NCBI GenBank assembly: GCA_902797985.1
Contig: CADBUZ010000002.1
Coordinates: forward strand, 1-64,000
Direction of reading: 5' to 3'
Length of the DNA stretch: 64,000 bases
DNA from: an uncultured bacterium
GTDB lineage: Bacteria > Cyanobacteriota > Vampirovibrionia > Gastranaerophilales > Gastranaerophilaceae
The notes under the pieces are model-generated. The model ran no database searches. It was not told where the DNA came from and saw nothing but the letters and a program-made list of their open reading frames with translations. The position numbers and the translations under genes were made by a program. Each line of letters opens with the position of its first letter. Positions within the stretch are counted from its first letter, which is position 1. Of this stretch, positions 7,970 to 15,954 are shown in pieces.

Positions 7970-9256
7970 ATGAAAAAATTACTCGCAAGTTTGCTTTTAG
8001 CAAGTTTTATGAGTTTGAACATTACTCCGGTTTTAGCAATGGACACATCAAAAATAAAAGATATGACATCGGGGTATTGGGCTAACTCCGCAATTGAATG
8101 TGTTGTTTCAGACGATGTAATGAGTCTTGATGACAATTTCAATTTTAACCCTGAAAATCCAATAACCAGAGCAGAATTTGTAAAGGCACTATTAAAAGTA
8201 TTAAACAATTCTTGTTGCGAAATAAATGCTAAAAACAATTATTCTGATGTGAACAAAACAGATTATTACTATAATGACATTATGCGTTCAGATAGCTTAG
8301 GACTTGTGTATGGTTATCCTGATGGAACATTTAAGCCATATCAAGCTATGTTGCGTTCTGAATGCGTGTCTGTAATTAGCCATATTACAAAAGAAGCAAT
8401 CTCAGATTTACGTATTTTAAATAACTATAAAGATAAATCTGATATTCCTGTCTGGGCAAAAGAAGAATATGCAAAAACATTAACTTATGGAATTTTTGTA
8501 AATCACCCTGATGAATATATGCTTGAGCCAAATAGAACATTAACAAGAGCTGAAGCAGCTGTTATCTTTATGCAATTAAAAAATAAATTATCTTGCGTAA
8601 AACCTCAATATGTGGGTGAAGTTGAATCTGTATTAGGAATTGAACACCTTAGTATTGTAAAAGATACTCCAAACAATACAGTAAAAATTACAAATTTAAG
8701 AAAAATAGTTTCAAAAGGAAATGTAATTATTGTTGCATTCGATGAAAAATTCTTTTCAAAATGTCATCAAGCAGGTGATATAGTTAACTTTGTGCTTCCT
8801 GAAGCATTATATACAGATGAAGGAACACAATTATTACCACAAGGTACTAAAATTGTAGCTGAAGTTACAAGAATAGTTAAGCCTAAAAAATTCAATAAAA
8901 ACGCAAGAGTACATATGTTATTTAAATCAATTGTACTTCCTGACGGAAGATGTTATGAAATGTGCGGAAAACCATATACAAAAGAACATGTATTAATGGA
9001 AGGTCCTTGGATGACTTTCTGGAAATTATTCTTGTCAACAGTCGGTTTTGGTGCAATTGGTGCAGGTGCAGGTACAGGTTTTGCGTTTATTCCAAATCCT
9101 GCAAAATTAGGTGTTGGTTTCGCTATCGGTATACCTGTTGGTTGTACTGTTGGTCTTTGTATCGGCTTGCTCACTCCTGGGCTTCACTACAAAGCTAAAA
9201 AAGGCGAGCAGGTAATGGTTATTTTACTTGATGATGCAAGTATTAACAATAAATAG
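7970..9256 (+). CDS. Exported SLH-domain protein with C-terminal beta and glycine-rich segment
   Basis: The 428-residue protein has a signal peptide (MKKLLASLLLASFMS, cut near VLA-MD). Three SLH repeats lie at ~28-80 (GYWANSAI, PENPITRAEF), ~90-140 (YYYNDIM, GYPDGTFKPYQAMLRSE) and ~150-205 (VWAKEEYAKTL, NRTLTRAEAAVIF). A beta-rich region follows (~215-330; LPQGTKIVAEVTRIVKPKKF, LFKSIVLPDG), comparable to that of the SLH protein at 1140. Residues ~345-405 are a glycine-rich hydrophobic stretch that could cross or lie in a membrane. Wall-anchored envelope protein of unknown specific function. TATAAT at 7919-7924 and AAGAAGG before the ATG give promoter and ribosome-binding site; a terminator follows. 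Confidence 0.8.
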   Translation: MKKLLASLLLASFMSLNITPVLAMDTSKIKDMTSGYWANSAIECVVSDDVMSLDDNFNFNPENPITRAEFVKALLKVLNNSCCEINAKNNYSDVNKTDYYYNDIMRSDSLGLVYGYPDGTFKPYQAMLRSECVSVISHITKEAISDLRILNNYKDKSDIPVWAKEEYAKTLTYGIFVNHPDEYMLEPNRTLTRAEAAVIFMQLKNKLSCVKPQYVGEVESVLGIEHLSIVKDTPNNTVKITNLRKIVSKGNVIIVAFDEKFFSKCHQAGDIVNFVLPEALYTDEGTQLLPQGTKIVAEVTRIVKPKKFNKNARVHMLFKSIVLPDGRCYEMCGKPYTKEHVLMEGPWMTFWKLFLSTVGFGAIGAGAGTGFAFIPNPAKLGVGFAIGIPVGCTVGLCIGLLTPGLHYKAKKGEQVMVILLDDASINNK

Positions 9257-9280
9257 ATTTTAAAACATACTCTATTATAT

Positions 9281-9308
9281 AAGCCGTAAAATTCTTTACG
9301 GCTTTTTA
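9281..9308 (+). terminator. Intrinsic terminator after the SLH gene
   Basis: AAGCCGTAAA (9281-9290) and TTTACGGCTT (9295-9304) form a perfect 10-bp stem with a 4-base loop and a T-run. It can also serve the convergent phosphohexomutase gene. Confidence 0.85.
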
Positions 9309-9334
9309 TTTTGAATAAATATAAATAAGACTTT

Positions 9335-10729
9335 TTATTTTATAAATGAAAGTATATCTTTTTTAATTTTTTCAAGATTTTCAATGTTATTACTTTCAAA
9401 ATAAATTCTCAACAATGGTTCTGTTCCGCTTGGACGCGCTAAAACCCAACTATTTTCACCTAAATATATTTTTATTCCGTCTTTAGTATCTGTTTTCGTT
9501 AAATCAAACCCGCCTGCAGTTTTAACTTTTGACATTTTTTCTATTACGGTGGTGATTTCCGAACGATTATTTAGTTTGAAATCAACCCTATCATTAACAT
9601 ATTCAGAGCCCACAAAATCTTTTAAATCTTGTTGTAATTCAACCATAGTTTTATGAGAAGATGCCATTGCCTCCAATACTAATAAATTAGCTAGTAGTCC
9701 GTCTTTTTCAGGAATGTGTCCTTTTATACTTAATCCTCCTGATTCTTCTCCACCAATAAGACAATCATTTTCTCTCATTGCTTGACCCACATGTTTAAAT
9801 CCTACTGCTGTTTCGACTACATCTATTCCAAGTTTTTCAGCTGTCTTGTCAAGCATTAAGCTTGCCCCCACTGTTTTTACAAGGCAACCACTCATTTTTT
9901 TATGCTCAACTAAATGTTTTAGTAAAATGGCTATTACTTCGTTCGGGGTAACATATTCACCTTGTTCATTAATAACCCCAAATCTATCTGCATCACCATC
10001 ATTTGCAAAACCCACAGTATTTTTTATTGTTTTAATTTTTTCTATTAATTCTTTCATATATTTTGGTTTAGGTTCAGGCATTCCTCCACCAAAATTTGTG
10101 TCGTGAAGCATATGCATACTGTCAAATTTTATACCATGTTCTTTTAGTAATGTATCAAAATAACCTATGCTTGCTGAATATAAACCGTCAAAAATAATAT
10201 TTATTTCGGCATTTTTTATTAGTTCAAAATCAATAAGTTTTTCAATATGTTCATAATACTCTTTAGCAAAATCTGTTAGAGTGATTTTTCCTGATTTCCC
10301 ATTTTCAAATTTTAAAGCTTCATTCATATAAATATTTTTCTCAAGAGCATCTGTAATATCAGAAGTAGCAGGGCCTGCATAATCAGGGATAAACTTAATT
10401 CCTAAATATTCAGGCGGGTTGTGAGATGCTGTAAACATAATTGCACAAGCATTTCTATTTTTTGCACAATAGGCAAGTACAGGAGTGGGAACTACACGAG
10501 AAGAATACGACACATTAAATCCATAATCAGATATTATTTCTGCCGTGAGTTTTGAAAAAACATCTGCCATATTTCTAGGGTCATATCCTATTATAATTTC
10601 TTTTTCAATCCCATATGTTTCATAAACATATTTCGCAATAGCATGAGCTACAAGTTTTACGTTTTCTTCCGTAAAATCTTCTCCTACAATTGCCCTCCAA
10701 CCATCAGTTCCAAATTTGATTTTTGTCAT
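9335..10729 (-). CDS. Phosphoglucomutase/phosphomannomutase (alpha-D-phosphohexomutase)
   Basis: A 464-residue enzyme that interconverts hexose 1- and 6-phosphates, feeding glycogen, cell-wall or surface-sugar synthesis. Family motifs in order: KFGTDGWRAIVG at the N-terminus; the catalytic phosphoserine S102 in TASHNPP; the Mg2+ loop NDGDADRFG; the sugar-binding GGEESGG; and the phosphate-binding RPSGTEPLLRI near the C-terminus. Length is normal. Glucose or mannose preference cannot be decided. The 5' end is remarkable: the start region is tandemly repeated three times (10691-10840), and an upstream 17-codon ORF ends in a TGA overlapping this ATG (ATGA), which suggests coupled translation. 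Confidence 0.88.
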   Translation of the reverse strand: MTKIKFGTDGWRAIVGEDFTEENVKLVAHAIAKYVYETYGIEKEIIIGYDPRNMADVFSKLTAEIISDYGFNVSYSSRVVPTPVLAYCAKNRNACAIMFTASHNPPEYLGIKFIPDYAGPATSDITDALEKNIYMNEALKFENGKSGKITLTDFAKEYYEHIEKLIDFELIKNAEINIIFDGLYSASIGYFDTLLKEHGIKFDSMHMLHDTNFGGGMPEPKPKYMKELIEKIKTIKNTVGFANDGDADRFGVINEQGEYVTPNEVIAILLKHLVEHKKMSGCLVKTVGASLMLDKTAEKLGIDVVETAVGFKHVGQAMRENDCLIGGEESGGLSIKGHIPEKDGLLANLLVLEAMASSHKTMVELQQDLKDFVGSEYVNDRVDFKLNNRSEITTVIEKMSKVKTAGGFDLTKTDTKDGIKIYLGENSWVLARPSGTEPLLRIYFESNNIENLEKIKKDILSFIK

Positions 10730-10840
10730 AATATATATTTACCCCTCCAACCGTCAGTTCCAAATTTAATTTTTGTCATGATATATATTTACCCCTCCAA
10801 CCGTCAGTTCCAAATTTGATTTTTGCAATAAATATACTTA
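10691..10840 (-). repeat. Three tandem 50-bp copies of the phosphohexomutase start region
   Basis: Units 10691-10740, 10741-10790 and 10791-10840 are near-identical 50-mers. Each covers the first ~36 coding bases (MTKIKFGTDGWR) plus a leader of ~14 bases. Only the gene-proximal unit continues into the full gene. The middle unit keeps its ATG; the distal unit has lost it (TTTTGCAATA instead of TTTTGTCAT). The coding bases GGTTGGAGG of each upstream copy now lie ahead of the next ATG as purine-rich, Shine-Dalgarno-like sequence. Confidence 0.9.
10726..10779 (-). CDS. 17-residue upstream peptide created by the tandem duplication
   Basis: The ORF starts at the ATG of the middle repeat copy and reads MTKIKFGTDGWRGKYIL, then TGA at 10728-10726. 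The TGA overlaps the ATG of the phosphohexomutase gene. It is preceded by GGAGGGG from the third copy, though 12 bases away, a long spacing. It may act as a coupling leader peptide or be a neutral by-product of the duplication; expression is not shown. Confidence 0.45.
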   Translation of the reverse strand: MTKIKFGTDGWRGKYIL

Positions 10841-10935
10841 TCCCTTTGTTTATCTCATTGCCACTCTGTTTAAATTTTTTGGGCTTTCTTTATTATATAC
10901 TATAATAATTATACAAGATATGAGGAAAATAATAA

Positions 10936-11493
10936 ATGACAAATTTAACTATAGAAAAAATAGAATCGATTTTGAAAAATGTTGAAAATGGTAGTGAAAT
11001 CGTTGAATACATAAAAGAACTTGAAGAACATAAGTGTAAATGTAATGATAAAGACCATCACCACCATCATGATGATTGTGATTGCGGTTGTCACGACCAC
11101 GAAGAAGAATGGGTTGAGATTGAAGATAAATTTCCAAAAGATTTAACTGTAGAACAATGGGAAAAAATCCTTCTTGATAAAACATGTTTTTCAGAAGATG
11201 AAAAGAAGTTATTAAAAAGATTTCGACATGTTGCAATGCCGACAAGCGCTTATGAGCTGGCGGATGAGTTTGGCGGAGGCGGTGCATATTGGTATAACGA
11301 ACTTATAAAAAATATTGGAAATAATGTTGCTAAAAAATTAGGGTTAAATGAATATATAAATGCTGAAAATTGGTTTATTCTTTTTAAATGTTGGAATAAA
11401 CCCTCAGAGGATATTAGATATTATGGATTAAAATCTGAATTATATGAAGCAATCGGTAATGTTGATATGTCAGATGTTGACCTGTGGGGTTAA
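10936..11493 (+). CDS. His/Cys/Asp-rich putative metal-binding protein
   Basis: A 185-residue soluble protein. After an N-terminal helix (~1-33), residues ~34-57 are extremely rich in possible metal ligands (CKCNDKDHHHHHDDCDCGCH). Residues ~95-185 form a separate domain with PTSAYELADEF, YWYNELIKNIGNNVAKKLGL, WFILFKCW and YGLKSELYEAI. That pattern resembles small winged modules I associate with some restriction-type proteins, but I cannot name the family. A TATAAT lies at 10911-10916 and GAGG before the ATG. Roles as metal buffer or metal-regulated protein are guesses. Confidence 0.6.
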   Translation: MTNLTIEKIESILKNVENGSEIVEYIKELEEHKCKCNDKDHHHHHDDCDCGCHDHEEEWVEIEDKFPKDLTVEQWEKILLDKTCFSEDEKKLLKRFRHVAMPTSAYELADEFGGGGAYWYNELIKNIGNNVAKKLGLNEYINAENWFILFKCWNKPSEDIRYYGLKSELYEAIGNVDMSDVDLWG

Positions 11494-11566
11494 ATATTTA
11501 GAGAATAAAACTTTAAAAATTATTTTAGATGTATAATTATCATGTAAGAGAGAAAGAAGGATTTAC

Positions 11567-12223
11567 ATGAAAAAAGAATTGATATTCTTAGGGCCTCCTG
11601 CGTGTGGAAAAGGAACACAAACAAATTTGTTGGCAGAACATTTTGGATATCCACACATAGATACAGGTTCATTATTAAGAGCCGAAATTGCTTCCGGTTC
11701 TGAGAATGGTAGTATTGCTAAACAATTTATTGATAAAGGCCAATTGGTGCCGGTGTGGTTGGTTGGCGAAATTATAAAAAACAGATTAAGTCAAGAAGAT
11801 TGTAAAAAAGGATTTATTCTTGATGGGTTTCCGAGAAGTCTTGAACAGGCAGAAATGCTTGAAGAAATTCGTGAACATATTGATGGGGACGAAGAAGTAG
11901 ATTTCCGTGCAACATATTTTGATATAGAGATAGATGAACTTGTATCAAGAATAGTTAATCGTCGTTCTTGTCCTAAGTGTGGTGAAATTTATAATTTAAA
12001 ATCAAAATCCCCTAAAAATGAAGGTAAATGTGATGTTTGCGGGACAGAATTGACTCAAAGAAAAGATGATAATGAAGAAACAGCACATGCAAGATTTGAT
12101 ACATATTTTAGAGAAACAGCTCCGTTGATTGAATATTATAAATCTAAAAATGAGTTGTCTTCTATTGATGCAAAAGGAACAATAGATGAAGTATGGGAAA
12201 GATTGTTGAAGGTGGTTGAATGA
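11567..12223 (+). CDS. adk: Adenylate kinase, zinc-binding long-lid form
   Basis: A 218-residue enzyme catalysing ATP + AMP <-> 2 ADP in the cytoplasm. The P-loop is at 9-18 (GPPACGKGTQ), the AMP-binding motif is DTGSLLRAE, and LDGFPRSLEQAE is standard. The lid has four cysteines (CPKC...CDVC), so it should bind zinc. Most adenylate kinases have GPPGSGKGT or GPPGAGKGT; the Cys at position 13 is unusual. ATGTATAAT upstream and GAAAGAAGG before the ATG mark promoter and ribosome-binding site. Its stop overlaps the map start (ATGA), so adk-map-aroE form one operon. Confidence 0.95.
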   Translation: MKKELIFLGPPACGKGTQTNLLAEHFGYPHIDTGSLLRAEIASGSENGSIAKQFIDKGQLVPVWLVGEIIKNRLSQEDCKKGFILDGFPRSLEQAEMLEEIREHIDGDEEVDFRATYFDIEIDELVSRIVNRRSCPKCGEIYNLKSKSPKNEGKCDVCGTELTQRKDDNEETAHARFDTYFRETAPLIEYYKSKNELSSIDAKGTIDEVWERLLKVVE

Positions 12224-12972
12224 TAAACAGAAAATCAAGAGATGAAATCAAAAAACAACGACATGCAGGTCATATAGTGGCATTAGTTCACAAGAAAATG
12301 AAAGAAGTTGTAGAACCCGGAATAAGTACAAAAGAACTTGATAATATTGCTATGAAAGTTATTAAAGAAAATAAGGCAATACCTACATTTCTGGGATATA
12401 ATGGTTTTCCTGCAAGTATATGTACATCAATAAATGAAAAAGTTGTACATGGAATCCCATCAGAAAAAGAAATTTTAAAAGAGGGCGATATAATTGCAAT
12501 AGATGTTGGAGCAACGTATGGCGGTATGGTAGGAGATAGTGCTTGGTCTTATGCCGTCGGTAATATTTCCGAAGAAAAACAACAATTGATGAAAGCAACA
12601 GAAGAAGCGTTGTTTGCAGGTATTTCAAAAATGAGAGCGGGTAATGTTTTAGATGATATTTCCGGTGCAATTGAAGATGTTGCAAAAAGTTATAGTATGG
12701 GAATAGTTAGACATTATGGCGGACACGGAGTCGGTCATGTTATGCACGAAGATCCGTTCTTATTTAATTTTAGGGTAGGTGACCAAACAAAAATAAAATC
12801 AGGTTATGTAATTGCAATTGAACCAATGTTAAATCTTGGTGGTGATGATGTATATACAGAACCTGATAACTGGGGTGTTGTTACAAAAGACCATATGCCT
12901 TCTGCTCACTTTGAACATACAGTTCTTGCAACGGAAGATGAACCAATTTTGATTACAACACTTATGGAATAA
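12220..12972 (+). CDS. map: Type I methionine aminopeptidase
   Basis: A 250-residue enzyme that removes N-terminal methionine from new proteins. The five metal ligands are in place: the two Asp in IDVGATYGGMVGDSAW, His in GGHGVGHVMHEDP, Glu in AIEPML and Glu in HFEHTVL. The length is typical of type I. Start overlaps the adk stop by four bases (ATGA), indicating coupled translation; aroE follows after 13 bases. In many bacteria adk and map adjoin secY and ribosomal genes, which is not the case here. Confidence 0.95.
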   Translation: MINRKSRDEIKKQRHAGHIVALVHKKMKEVVEPGISTKELDNIAMKVIKENKAIPTFLGYNGFPASICTSINEKVVHGIPSEKEILKEGDIIAIDVGATYGGMVGDSAWSYAVGNISEEKQQLMKATEEALFAGISKMRAGNVLDDISGAIEDVAKSYSMGIVRHYGGHGVGHVMHEDPFLFNFRVGDQTKIKSGYVIAIEPMLNLGGDDVYTEPDNWGVVTKDHMPSAHFEHTVLATEDEPILITTLME

Positions 12973-12985
12973 AAGAGGACAAATA

Positions 12986-13831
12986 ATGAAATATAAACTG
13001 GGCATAATCGGTTATCCTTTAGGACATTCTATTTCACCTGTTATACAAAAAGCAGGGTTTGAAAGTATTGGTTTAGATGCAGAATATGATGTTATGGAAA
13101 CTCCTGCTGAAGATTTGGTTGACAGAATAAAATTCTTAAAAGCTAACGGATATCATGGTTTTAACGTTACTATTCCATTGAAAATACCTATATCATTTTT
13201 TATGAGTGATATGGATGATTATTCTAATATCGCAGGTTGTATAAATACAGTTAAAATATCAGGTGAACAAAGAGAAATGTTTGGATACAATACTGACATT
13301 TATGGTTTCAAAACAGCTATTCCTTCTGATGTTGATTTAAAAAATAAAAATGCTTGTATTTTAGGAACAGGCGGTGCTTCAAGAGCTGCAGCAGTCGGAC
13401 TTATAGAAAAAGGAATTAACTCAATAGATTTTTATACAAGAAATATTATCAACGCACAAAATGCTATTAATTATTTAAGAGATAAATTTCCTAATATAAA
13501 ATTCACGGCACATCAAATTCAAAATGTTGTTTCGCTGCCTGAAACAGCGATTGTAGTTAATGCAACACCTATTGGAATGAAAGGTTTTGCAGCAGACGAA
13601 CAACCGCTTAGTGATTACGTAATAAAAACATTAGATAAATCTACAATTGTGTATGATATAGTTTATAATCCTTTAACAACAAGGTTTTTACAATCAGCAC
13701 AGAAAGAAGGTTTAAGAACGGTTGAAGGGTTGGATATGCTGCTTTATCAAGCACAACATGCTGTTCAGATTTGGACAGGAAAAACTCCTGATGTAAAAGA
13801 AATGAAAATAGCAGCGCTGCGTAATTTGTAA
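12986..13831 (+). CDS. aroE: Shikimate dehydrogenase
   Basis: A 281-residue NADP-dependent enzyme reducing 3-dehydroshikimate to shikimate for aromatic amino acids. Substrate-binding motifs are GYPLGHSISP, NVTIPLK with the catalytic Lys, and NTDIYGF with the catalytic Asp. The Rossmann motif is LGTGGASRAAA, and the conserved NATPIGM is present. AAAAGAGG precedes the ATG, 13 bases after map. Last gene of the adk-map-aroE unit; no terminator hairpin is evident before rpsT. Confidence 0.93.
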   Translation: MKYKLGIIGYPLGHSISPVIQKAGFESIGLDAEYDVMETPAEDLVDRIKFLKANGYHGFNVTIPLKIPISFFMSDMDDYSNIAGCINTVKISGEQREMFGYNTDIYGFKTAIPSDVDLKNKNACILGTGGASRAAAVGLIEKGINSIDFYTRNIINAQNAINYLRDKFPNIKFTAHQIQNVVSLPETAIVVNATPIGMKGFAADEQPLSDYVIKTLDKSTIVYDIVYNPLTTRFLQSAQKEGLRTVEGLDMLLYQAQHAVQIWTGKTPDVKEMKIAALRNL

Positions 13832-13982
13832 TATATTTAATAGTGTTTATGAAATTTTTGAATCTCGCATGTTGCATGAAAAATATGTTTAGATTAGAAT
13901 AATCTCAACTCACATCCTCGTATCGGATAAGACGTCGTCATTAAACGTTCAAGTCCGTACAAATTTGAAAGGATAAAATAAA
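13832..13982 (+). promoter_or_regulatory. Leader region of rpsT
   Basis: The 150 bases before rpsT are less AT-rich than other gaps and include a possible small hairpin (GACGT at ~13931 with ACGTT ~14 bases later). GAAAGGAT precedes the start codon. In many bacteria S20 controls its own translation through its leader, but I cannot match this leader to a known structure. GTTCAAGTCC at ~13949 looks like a tRNA T-loop, but no tRNA folds here. Confidence 0.3.
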
Positions 13983-14249
13983 ATGGCAAACATTAAATCA
14001 GCAAAGAAAAGAGTATTGATAGCAGAAGCTAACAGACAAAGAAACGTAGCTTGGAAATCTTCTATTAAGACTGCTTTCAAAAAAGTTCTTACTCTTGCAG
14101 AAGGTGATGACAAAGAAGCTTTTAACACAGCATTATCAAAGGCATATCAACTTTGTGACAAAGCTGTATCTAAAGGTATTCTTCACAAAAACACAGCTGC
14201 AAGAAAAAAATCAAGACTTACTCTTGCTGCTAAAAAGTTAGCTAAGTAA
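13983..14249 (+). CDS. rpsT: 30S ribosomal protein S20
   Basis: An 88-residue basic protein of the small subunit. The N-terminus MANIKSAKKRVLIAEANRQRN and the helix SKGILHKNTAARKKSRLTLAAKKL are characteristic of S20, and the length is normal. It binds 16S rRNA and helps 30S assembly. It stands alone between a long leader and a strong terminator, as rpsT usually does. Confidence 0.95.
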   Translation: MANIKSAKKRVLIAEANRQRNVAWKSSIKTAFKKVLTLAEGDDKEAFNTALSKAYQLCDKAVSKGILHKNTAARKKSRLTLAAKKLAK

Positions 14250-14264
14250 TTTTAAATTATTTAA

Positions 14265-14304
14265 AATAGGGCGGATTCGAAAATTCGAATCCGCCCTATT
14301 ATTA
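14265..14304. terminator. Strong bidirectional terminator between rpsT and the TPR gene
   Basis: A perfect 17-bp stem, AATAGGGCGGATTCGAA (14265-14281) with its complement at 14284-14300. The stem is GC-rich at its centre with A/T ends on both sides. It separates rpsT from the convergent gene whose stop is at 14302. Confidence 0.9.
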
Positions 14305-15954
14305 TGTTAAATCTGATTTTATATATTCATATAATTTTTTTGATACATCTTCCCAAGTTCGTCTATCTTGTTGCCTAATAATTGTTATAGATGGGTACCA
14401 TTCTGTTTTTTCTGTATTTTCAAACCATCTCCAGTCGGGTGCATGACATAAAAGCAAATATGTTTTAACACCTAATGCCCCTGCCAGATGAGCTAATGCG
14501 GTATCTACAGTAATAAGTATGTCAATATTTTTTAATAATGCGGCCGTTTCATCAAATGTATCTATTTCCTTACTTAAATCAATTATTTGCGGATATTTTT
14601 CACACATTCCAAATATATCATTCATTTGGAATGAATAAAATTCTGTATTTGGTATATCAAACAATGGTTTAAAATAATACGGAGCATCTATTGTTCTGTA
14701 TACAGCATCTCTTAATGCCATACCTTTTGCTCTCCAGTTTAAACCTATTTTAACTTTATCACTATTAAAATAGTTTATTTTCATCATTTCTTGTTTGCGT
14801 TTGTCTGCAACAAGGTAAGATTTTTGAAAAGGAATATTGTGGAAATTTTGATGTAACAAATTAGGAATATCCATAATAAGAACAAATTTGTTATATCTTA
14901 CAACTTCATTATTTTCAACTATTTCAATATTTGGAAATTTTTCTTGCGGGAAACTTCTTTTAAATAGTTCTATTAAATTAGAAGTTGTTCCATAAATAAC
15001 TTTTTTAAATTTCTTTGCGACCATTGGTAAATATCTGATAAATTGAATGTTATCTCCAAAACCTTGTTCGTGTTGGACATATAAAATTTCGTTAGGATAC
15101 TCTTTTCCGTCCCAGTATTTATTTTTATTTCTAATATTTAAATCTCGGGCAATGCTTCTATTTTTATAATATTTATATCCCAATGCCATTTTTCTTTGAG
15201 CAAAATATACAGAACCCAAAGTATAATTATAATCTGTTTCTGATTTTGTATCTAAAGTAATTAGTCGTTTTAAATATTTTTCTGCATTTTCAAGGTCTTC
15301 TGATTGTTTACAGCAAACCCCTAAATTGTAATATGCATTGATAAATCCCATTTTTGCAGCTTTTAGAAAATATTTTTTTGCTGTTTCGTAGTCATTATAA
15401 ATACATTCATATAAAAACCCTAATGAATTAAATGTTATAGCGTGATTAGGATATTTCTTTTTTAATTCTTCACAATATTTGATAGCTTCTTCTTCCATTC
15501 CAACAGTAATATATAGAAATATCAATTCAGAAAATGAATCAGCTGTGCCAAATTTATCAACTTCTTCTTTTGCTATTCTGATAGCTTCTTCATCAAGACC
15601 ATAATTTTCATATGATTTACGACATTGAATATAGATTTCTTCTTTTTCTATGTGTTTTGTTAATTCTTCATATTGAATAGCAGAACTTGCAAAATCTCCA
15701 CGTAAATAATTAGTATCTGCTAATGCTTGCAAGGTTTCCACGCTTTTTTCCAACTCAAAAGATTTATTAATAAATTCATATGCGTAATTATAATTTTTCA
15801 TCCCACCATATAATTTTCCTATCTCTAATAGCACATCAGCATCATTGGATGAAATTTGTAATAACTTATCAATAATCAAATTTAGGTATTCATATTTGCC
15901 TAAATAAAGACATTTTTTTGCTAATTCTATAAGTTTGTTTTGATGAGGATTCAT
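14302..15954 (-). CDS. TPR protein with C-terminal heptosyltransferase-like domain (copy 2)
   Basis: A 550-residue protein. Residues ~1-270 form tetratricopeptide repeats (for example AITFNSLGFLYECIYNDYETAKKYFLKAAKMG and AYYNLGVCCKQSEDLENAEKYLKRL). From ~280 a glycosyltransferase-like fold follows: EILYVQHEQGFGDNIQFIRYLP, KVKIGLNWRAKG and, near the end, DTALAHLAGALGVKTYLLLCHAPDWRWFENTEKTEWYPS. This TPR-GT layout is known from bacterial proteins that glycosylate proteins or surface structures; donor and acceptor are unknown. The ATG overlaps the stop of the next upstream gene (ATGA-type), so it is translated after its paralogue. Confidence 0.75.
   Translation of the reverse strand: MNPHQNKLIELAKKCLYLGKYEYLNLIIDKLLQISSNDADVLLEIGKLYGGMKNYNYAYEFINKSFELEKSVETLQALADTNYLRGDFASSAIQYEELTKHIEKEEIYIQCRKSYENYGLDEEAIRIAKEEVDKFGTADSFSELIFLYITVGMEEEAIKYCEELKKKYPNHAITFNSLGFLYECIYNDYETAKKYFLKAAKMGFINAYYNLGVCCKQSEDLENAEKYLKRLITLDTKSETDYNYTLGSVYFAQRKMALGYKYYKNRSIARDLNIRNKNKYWDGKEYPNEILYVQHEQGFGDNIQFIRYLPMVAKKFKKVIYGTTSNLIELFKRSFPQEKFPNIEIVENNEVVRYNKFVLIMDIPNLLHQNFHNIPFQKSYLVADKRKQEMMKINYFNSDKVKIGLNWRAKGMALRDAVYRTIDAPYYFKPLFDIPNTEFYSFQMNDIFGMCEKYPQIIDLSKEIDTFDETAALLKNIDILITVDTALAHLAGALGVKTYLLLCHAPDWRWFENTEKTEWYPSITIIRQQDRRTWEDVSKKLYEYIKSDLT

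Noticed and set aside
10691-10840. CRISPR array
   Set aside because: The repeats are directly adjacent with no spacers and copy the coding start of the neighbouring gene.
13900-13982. tRNA-like GTTCAAGTCC in the rpsT leader
   Set aside because: The flanking bases do not form T, anticodon or acceptor stems, so there is no tRNA.
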